DNA of 38,380 nucleotides from a bacterium UBP8_UBA6595 (lineage in GTDB: Bacteria > Margulisbacteria > Marinamargulisbacteria > UBA6595): the NCBI GenBank assembly GCA_002433595.1, contig DJIL01000031.1, positions 82,122 to 120,501 on the forward strand, in the 5' to 3' direction. The position numbers and the translations under genes were made by a program. A model generated the notes under the pieces. That model saw only the letters and a program-made list of their open reading frames with translations, did no database searches and was not told where the DNA came from. Shown here in pieces: positions 34,120-38,380 of the stretch (the stretch's first letter is position 1; every line of letters begins with the position of its first letter).

Positions 34120-34318
34120 ACTGTGAAATTAATACTAAAAAAAACCCTACTACTTTAAAAATGAATTTTAAAAAACATAAAAAAATACTAAAAATATTTT
34201 ATTTAACAATTAAAATACTATTTTATTAAAACTATTATATCGAAAAAAAATAAATTTTTCAATAATTTTCCACTGGAATCTCACCAGTACAAAACACACG
34301 GTAAAAAACTAATGTAAC
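34120..34318. other. Very AT-rich intergenic tract upstream of lepA
   Basis: About 200 bases without a gene, dominated by A and T runs (for example AAAAAACATAAAAAAATACT at about 34171), far more AT-rich than the rest of the window. It lies between the accessory nuclease-like gene and the lepA promoter. No repeat array, DnaA-box cluster or RNA gene could be recognised. It may be the edge of an insertion or an upstream activating tract. Confidence 0.5.
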
Positions 34319-34345
34319 CGAAGTGCGTGTAATGCGGTATACTAT
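34319..34345 (+). promoter_or_regulatory. lepA promoter region, copy 1 of a 27-bp repeat
   Basis: The segment CGAAGTGCGTGTAATGCGG, followed by TATACT (34338-34343), ends nine bases before the GTG used as lepA start. A 25-of-27 copy is found at 37686-37712. There is no clear TTGACA-type -35 and no Shine-Dalgarno. Confidence 0.5.
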
Positions 34346-34352
34346 AAGCACA

Positions 34353-36161
34353 GTGACTAATACAAAGCATATTCGAAATTTTTGCATTATTGCCCACATT
34401 GATCATGGCAAGTCCACCTTGGCGGATCGGTTAATTGAAATGACCCATACTGTTGAAAAACGCAACATGAAAGGCCAGCTACTGGATTCTATGGATTTGG
34501 AGCGCGAACGAGGCATCACGATAAAAATGCAAGCTATCCGTATGACTTACCAATCAGACTCCACCCAAACGCCCATTTTAATGAACTTAATCGACACTCC
34601 AGGCCATGTGGATTTTAGCTATGAGGTCTCTCGATCACTCGCCGCTTGTGAAGGGGCTTTACTGCTTGTGGATGCTGCACAGGGTATTGAAGCTCAAACA
34701 CTTGCTAATTTCTACTTGGCTTTGGACCATGATTTGGATATTATTCCCGTGATTAATAAAATTGATCTGCCATCGGCTAATGTTGAAAAAGTTGCCCAAG
34801 ATATTGAACAGGTTCTAGGCATTAATGCCGCAGACTGCTTACCCTGCTCGGCTAAAACAGGCGAAGGTGTTGGTGCTATTTTATCCGCCATTGAAAAAAA
34901 AATATCTTCACCAAAACCCAGTAAATCTGATGCTTTAAGAGCCTTGATTTATGACGCACATTACGATGCCTATCGGGGTGTGATTACCTATATTCGAGTT
35001 ATGGATGGTGGCTTAAAGTCTGGTGATAAAATTGTATGCATGGCCACTAATACCACCTATGAGGCAATCGAAGTTGGCGCTTTTGAACCCAAAATGGTTA
35101 AAAAAAATCAGCTTTCCACTGGAGAAGTTGGCTACTTAATCGCCAATATAAAAACCATTTCCGATGCGCATATTGGCGATACCATTACCCATGTAAAAAC
35201 ACAGGCACACGTAACCGCATTGACCGGCTATGCCAAAGCAAAGCCCATGGTTTTTTGTGGGTTTTATCCAGTGGATACTGCCGATTACCCGCTGCTCAAA
35301 GACGCATTGGATAAGCTAAAACTTAATGATGCTGCCCTTCAATTTGAACCCGAATCATCTCAAGCCTTGGGCCACGGATATCGCTGTGGATTTTTGGGGC
35401 TTCTACATATGGATATTATATCCGAACGATTATCTCGCGAGTTTAAAATTGATATTATTAACACCGCCCCCAATGTAACCTATCGATTAACATTAAACAG
35501 TGGAGAGTCTTACGCATTTGAAAACCCATCGGATTACCCAGACCCTCAAAAAATAGCCATTACTGAAGAACCGTTTATGGGGTTATCCATTATGGTTCCC
35601 AATACCTACTTGGGTGCCGCAATGACCTTATGCCAAGAGCACCGCGCACATTACAAAAAAGCTGAATACCTAGACGCAGATCGGCAACTTCTAACCTTTT
35701 CAATTCCCCTTAATGAATTGATCACATCGTTTTTTGATCAACTCAAATCTCGAACCCGTGGCTATGCTTCTATGGATTATTGGTTTGAGGACTATCAGCC
35801 CGCCAACTTGGTTAAAGTAGATATTTTAATTAACAAAGACCCCATTGATGCACTATCCTTCATTTGCCACCGAGACAAAGCCCGGGGCACAAGCTTAAAA
35901 CTAACTAAAAAGCTCAAAGAACTAATCCCACGACAGCTCTACGAAGTGGCTATTCAAGCCGCTATTGGCGGTAAAATCCTATGTCGAGAAAGCATCAGCG
36001 CCATGCGAAAAAATGTAACTGAAAAATGCTATGGTGGCGATATTAGTCGAAAGCGAAAGCTCATTGAACGACAAAAAGAAGGGAAAAAGAAGATGAAAAG
36101 CATTGGATCTATTTCCGTTCCAAAAGAAGCCTTTATGGCAGTGCTTAAAATCGATAATTGA
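34353..36161 (+). CDS. lepA: Elongation factor 4 (LepA), back-translocating ribosomal GTPase
   Basis: Translation GTPase that acts on stalled or initiating ribosomes. The GTG at 34353 is preferred: it gives 602 residues beginning MTNTKHIRNFCIIAHIDHGKST, very close to the family N-terminus, whereas upstream codons in the same frame run through the -10 element. G motifs are AHIDHGKST, the DTPGHVDF switch II region and NKIDLPSA. EF-G-like domains III and V and the LepA-specific C-terminal domain follow (CRESISAMRKNVTEKCYGGD, SIPKEAF-like ending). pabB starts seven bases after the stop. Confidence 0.96.
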   Translation: MTNTKHIRNFCIIAHIDHGKSTLADRLIEMTHTVEKRNMKGQLLDSMDLERERGITIKMQAIRMTYQSDSTQTPILMNLIDTPGHVDFSYEVSRSLAACEGALLLVDAAQGIEAQTLANFYLALDHDLDIIPVINKIDLPSANVEKVAQDIEQVLGINAADCLPCSAKTGEGVGAILSAIEKKISSPKPSKSDALRALIYDAHYDAYRGVITYIRVMDGGLKSGDKIVCMATNTTYEAIEVGAFEPKMVKKNQLSTGEVGYLIANIKTISDAHIGDTITHVKTQAHVTALTGYAKAKPMVFCGFYPVDTADYPLLKDALDKLKLNDAALQFEPESSQALGHGYRCGFLGLLHMDIISERLSREFKIDIINTAPNVTYRLTLNSGESYAFENPSDYPDPQKIAITEEPFMGLSIMVPNTYLGAAMTLCQEHRAHYKKAEYLDADRQLLTFSIPLNELITSFFDQLKSRTRGYASMDYWFEDYQPANLVKVDILINKDPIDALSFICHRDKARGTSLKLTKKLKELIPRQLYEVAIQAAIGGKILCRESISAMRKNVTEKCYGGDISRKRKLIERQKEGKKKMKSIGSISVPKEAFMAVLKIDN

Positions 36162-36167
36162 TCGACG

Positions 36168-37400
36168 ATGGTTGATATTTCACACATATCAACACAGGCA
36201 CTATTTGAGGGTTTATCGAGTCGCCATGGTTTTTATTGGTTGGATAGTCAGCCTGGGAACTACAGTTACATGGGGTTTGATCCCATAGATACCTGCCATC
36301 ATGGCAATTTAATAGATCGACTGAGCCAATACACGGCATTTATTCCCAAGGACAACCCTGCCCCATACTTTACCGGTGGGTTTGTAGGATTTCTTAGTTA
36401 TAATTACACACAATCAAGTCGTAGTTTTTTTCCAAATAGTTTATTTGGTGTCTACAATAAAACAATTGTTATTGATCATTGTAGTCAAAAAAAATATTGG
36501 ATTCATACACCAGCACCCGGGTGCCCAAATATTTTAAGTCTTGAGTCCTTATTTCGACCCTATATTCATGGCTTTAAAACGAGCCCTATTGATCATGATT
36601 GGACCTATGAACAATACTGCAAAGCATTTGATGTTATTGCTAACCATATTGAACGTGGTAATGTCTATCAAGTTAACTTAAGCCATCAATTTAGCATGAG
36701 TTATGCGGGGAACCCTGCGGCACTATACGGCAAACTTCGAACGCAGAGTCCAGCGCCATTTGGTTGTTATTTTCATATGGACCCCTGGGTTATTTGCAGC
36801 GCATCCCCCGAACGGTTTTTCAAACAATCCGGAACTCGAATTGTTACGCAGCCCATTAAAGGTACTGCGCCTCGCGGGCATACCCCATCAGACGACCATG
36901 CATCTAAGATTGCTTTACTCGCCTCTGAAAAAAATAAAGCTGAGTTGCTTATGATTACCGATTTACTACGCAATGACCTTGCCATGGTATGCAAAACGGG
37001 GTCCGTGACTGTTGAAAAACTGCGAACACTGCATGCCTTTTCAAATGTCTTTCACACCGAATCGGTTATTCACGGCGACACATTCAAATCCATTTCAGAC
37101 TTACTCAAAACACTGTCTCCTGGGGGATCCATTACCGGCGCCCCTAAACAGGCGGCTATGACACTAATTGACGAATTGGAAACAGCACCCCGAGGCCTAT
37201 ACACGGGCTCGATTGGGTTCATTCGGTTTGATCAACAATTGGCTGATTTTAACATTGCCATTCGAACGCTCTATGGCACCCAAAGCCAACTGTATTTTCA
37301 CAGCGGCGGCGGTATTGTAGCAGACTCTACACCCGACTCGGAATACGCGGAATTACTCAAAAAAGCGGAGTCTATGGCCCAAGTTGTTGATCGTTTATAG
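36168..37400 (+). CDS. pabB: Aminodeoxychorismate synthase component I (PabB type)
   Basis: Chorismate-binding enzyme that makes 4-amino-4-deoxychorismate for folate. The 410 residues show FTGGFVGFLSYN, NVYQVNLSHQF, the key PIKGTAPRG motif with Lys231 and LLRNDL, then SPGGSITGAPKQAAM and GLYTGSIGF. The lysine in PIKGT marks PabB; anthranilate synthase TrpE has alanine there. No glutaminase (PabA) or lyase (PabC) is fused or adjacent, so ammonia must come from a partner elsewhere. It follows lepA by seven bases without a good Shine-Dalgarno and is probably coupled to it. A related isochorismate or anthranilate synthase is less likely. Confidence 0.92.
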   Translation: MVDISHISTQALFEGLSSRHGFYWLDSQPGNYSYMGFDPIDTCHHGNLIDRLSQYTAFIPKDNPAPYFTGGFVGFLSYNYTQSSRSFFPNSLFGVYNKTIVIDHCSQKKYWIHTPAPGCPNILSLESLFRPYIHGFKTSPIDHDWTYEQYCKAFDVIANHIERGNVYQVNLSHQFSMSYAGNPAALYGKLRTQSPAPFGCYFHMDPWVICSASPERFFKQSGTRIVTQPIKGTAPRGHTPSDDHASKIALLASEKNKAELLMITDLLRNDLAMVCKTGSVTVEKLRTLHAFSNVFHTESVIHGDTFKSISDLLKTLSPGGSITGAPKQAAMTLIDELETAPRGLYTGSIGFIRFDQQLADFNIAIRTLYGTQSQLYFHSGGGIVADSTPDSEYAELLKKAESMAQVVDRL

Positions 37401-37418
37401 CCACTCGTTGTTCTACTG

Positions 37419-37567
37419 CTAAAATTGCTGTTTCTGGTTATTCAATACTCGCTCAATCAACAATCTCCCAAATTAGGCATTTGTTCAGAATCTATATGAC
37501 CAATTATATCTATTATATTTTGGGGAAGCTGAACCTCACGATTTACTGGTCCGACCCAAGGAATCAT
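37419..37567 (-). pseudogene. Frameshifted small ORF with an F-box-like stretch
   Basis: A minus-strand ATG at 37567 is preceded by GAGGGGG and opens 36 codons (MIPWVGPVNREVQLPQNI...) to TGA at 37459-37457. The segment LPQNIIDIIGHIDSEQM resembles the start of an F-box (LPxxIxxxIxxxL). A shift within the last codons gives a coherent continuation (FGRLLIERVLNNQKQQF) to TAG at 37419, so a single-base frameshift is plausible. F-box proteins in bacteria are mostly eukaryote-directed effectors, which would fit the nearby DUF4116 genes, but the match is short and made by eye. The rest of 37401-37762 holds a hairpin and a promoter-like repeat. Confidence 0.25.
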
Positions 37568-37602
37568 ATTACCCCCTCTATGCGGTCTTACCCCAATCCC
37601 TC

Positions 37603-37622
37603 CGAAGTGGGGGCTTCGTTTT
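37603..37622 (+). terminator. Small hairpin with TTTT, possible lepA-pabB terminator
   Basis: CGAAG (37603-37607), loop TGGGGG, CTTCG (37614-37618), then TTTT. The stem is only five pairs and it lies about 200 bases after the pabB stop, so the support is weak. Confidence 0.25.
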
Positions 37623-37685
37623 CACGCTCCAAAACCATGTCTAAAATTAGTTATTTTAAACTCACACAGAAAACCACTATGTGAA

Positions 37686-37712
37686 CGAAGTGCATATAAT
37701 GCGGTATACTAT
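37686..37712 (+). repeat. Copy 2 of the 27-bp lepA-promoter repeat
   Basis: Matches 34319-34345 at 25 of 27 positions, including TATACT at 37705-37710. Only short codon runs follow it (ATG at 37711 with 16 codons, or TTG nine bases after TATACT with 13), so no real gene is visible downstream. It may be a duplicated promoter whose gene was lost. Confidence 0.65.
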
Positions 37713-37762
37713 GGGACTATTGAAAAATAAGTGCTTTGAATTGAATCTAGAAATTTTTTGAT

Positions 37763-38038
37763 TTATCCGAGTGTATATCGATTCGATGAGTCAAGAAATA
37801 ATCTTTTCATCTCCTTCCGCAACATGTTTTGGCATGGCTCAGAAGCATATTGCAACGCCCGAGCATGCTGACTTACAATAGATAAGACAACAGTCAATTT
37901 ATTCGACCTCTCGACAATTAAACGCTTGTATTGAATGTCTCGGATTTTAAGTGCATTTTGAATATTTTTAGAATAAAGCGAACACACATTATCCCAAAAC
38001 TCAGAATTGCGTTGCAAATCAGAACCCACGTAATTCAA
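37763..38038 (-). CDS. Hypothetical protein with a DUF4116-like unit (91 aa, probably a remnant)
   Basis: A 91-codon open frame with no ATG start; TTG at 38038 is the first usable codon and an in-frame TAA lies ten codons upstream. The middle (KLTVVLSIVSQHARALQYASEPCQNML) follows the DUF4116 pattern VVLxAVxxxxxALxYASxxL seen in the gene just upstream on the same strand. It has no Shine-Dalgarno. It is most simply a broken tail of a DUF4116 protein separated from its N-terminal part, but a short real protein is possible. It lies 93 bases downstream of the repeat gene. Confidence 0.4.
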   Translation of the reverse strand: MNYVGSDLQRNSEFWDNVCSLYSKNIQNALKIRDIQYKRLIVERSNKLTVVLSIVSQHARALQYASEPCQNMLRKEMKRLFLDSSNRYTLG

Positions 38039-38131
38039 AACAGGTGGGGACTTACCGGCTCGTTAATACCAATTTTTCTAAAAAGCCGAATCTGTGATTG
38101 TTACTCAATTGCACTCCGATTACAAATAGGT

Positions 38132-38380
38132 TTATTCTGGATCAACTTGAGGACTATTACAAAAAAATATATTAGAAACAAATTTTCTAAAAACTTCTTG
38201 CAAATACTGCTTCACCGCTTCCAGCAGCACCTCACGATCACCCTTCAATTCCGCACTCGCATACTCCAACGCACGCCAATCCCGCTTCACCGCTTCCAGC
38301 ACCACCTCACGATCCCCCTTCAATTCCGTACTCGCATACTCCAACGCACGCCAATCCCGCTTCACCGCTTCCAGCACCAC
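38132..38380 (-). CDS. DUF4116 repeat protein, 3' part; gene continues beyond window
   Basis: The frame is open to the last base of the window, so the N-terminus is unseen. The visible 82 residues hold 25-residue DUF4116 units (VLEAVKRDWRALEYASTELKGDREV), followed by a different, non-repeated end (YLQEVFRKFVSNIFF...). DUF4116 is a helical repeat of unknown function, common in protist-associated bacteria, dinoflagellates and large viruses. Its DNA is distinctly more GC-rich and more repetitive than its surroundings. The last unit breaks off abruptly, which suggests truncation or recombination. Confidence 0.8.
   Translation of the reverse strand: MVLEAVKRDWRALEYASTELKGDREVVLEAVKRDWRALEYASAELKGDREVLLEAVKQYLQEVFRKFVSNIFFCNSPQVDPE
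38209..38380 (-). repeat. 75-bp tandem coding repeat (DUF4116), at least 2.3 copies
   Basis: Copies start at 38209, 38284 and 38359 with an exact 75-base period. The two full copies differ at three of 75 positions, so the expansion is recent or homogenised. The array continues past the window end. Confidence 0.9.

Noticed and set aside
34323..34352. Longer LepA beginning at 34323 or at ATG 34332
   Set aside because: These codons include the TATACT element and add residues absent from LepA proteins; GTG 34353 gives the canonical N-terminus.
37481..37684. 67-codon plus-strand open frame after pabB
   Set aside because: It has no Shine-Dalgarno or fitting -10, an odd composition, and it spans a possible hairpin and overlaps the better-supported minus-strand small ORF.

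Overview
The window holds 38.4 kb of gene-dense bacterial chromosome, low-to-mid 40s % GC as judged by eye. Almost every gene is a core or biosynthetic gene in tightly packed, often overlapping (ATGA, TAATG) operons. TGA, TAA and TAG all act as stops, so the standard bacterial code applies. No marker gives a confident taxon. Compact operons, recurrent short-leader promoters, DUF4116 repeats and a possible F-box-like remnant fit an uncultivated aquatic bacterium that may live with protists. That is inference.

Layout. (1) 1-5205, plus strand: trpS (5' end cut), glyA, pheA, serS, an ArsR-type regulator and two unrecognised small genes. (2) 5268-11825, minus strand: xth-nth-recN, then glmS-aroK, then the S41 protease gene ctpA. 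(3) 11826-13522: a 308-base gap with promoters and a possible broken mini-ORF, then tRNA-Thr(TGT), dusB and a small unknown gene. (4) 13526-17618, minus strand: rpmE-prfA-prmC-unknown-cysteine desulfurase. It is divergent from (5) 17703-18509, plus strand: a STAS antagonist and an RsbW-type kinase. (6) 18680-29942, minus strand: a 12-gene sulfur operon, rrf2-cysK-carrier-metY-E1-JAMM-sir::tusA-DUF2061-cysH-cysD-cysN-hom. (7) 30045-33281, plus strand: topA and panC. (8) 33278-34318: a small accessory insert with a nuclease-like gene broken by an in-frame TGA and a very AT-rich tract. (9) 34353-37400, plus strand: lepA and pabB. (10) 37401-38380: a decayed accessory region with remnants and a DUF4116 repeat gene that runs off the window.

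The most interesting system is region 6. It encodes sulfate activation (CysD, CysN), APS reduction (CysH with all APS-reductase cysteines), and sulfite reduction by a reductase fused to a TusA sulfur-carrier domain. Next comes a ThiS-like carrier whose GG motif is masked by a short tail, with a JAMM protease able to trim it and an E1 enzyme able to activate it. MetY and CysK then put sulfur into homocysteine and cysteine, and Hom supplies homoserine. This resembles the protein-thiocarboxylate homocysteine route known from Wolinella (HcyS/HcyD/HcyF/MetY), here in one operon under an Rrf2 regulator. CysN carries a C-terminal APS-kinase-like domain that has lost its P-loop.

A second window-wide signal concerns initiation. 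At least nine first genes of operons have a -10 hexamer only 6-12 bases before the start codon and no Shine-Dalgarno sequence, while many internal genes have one. This suggests leaderless or nearly leaderless mRNAs.
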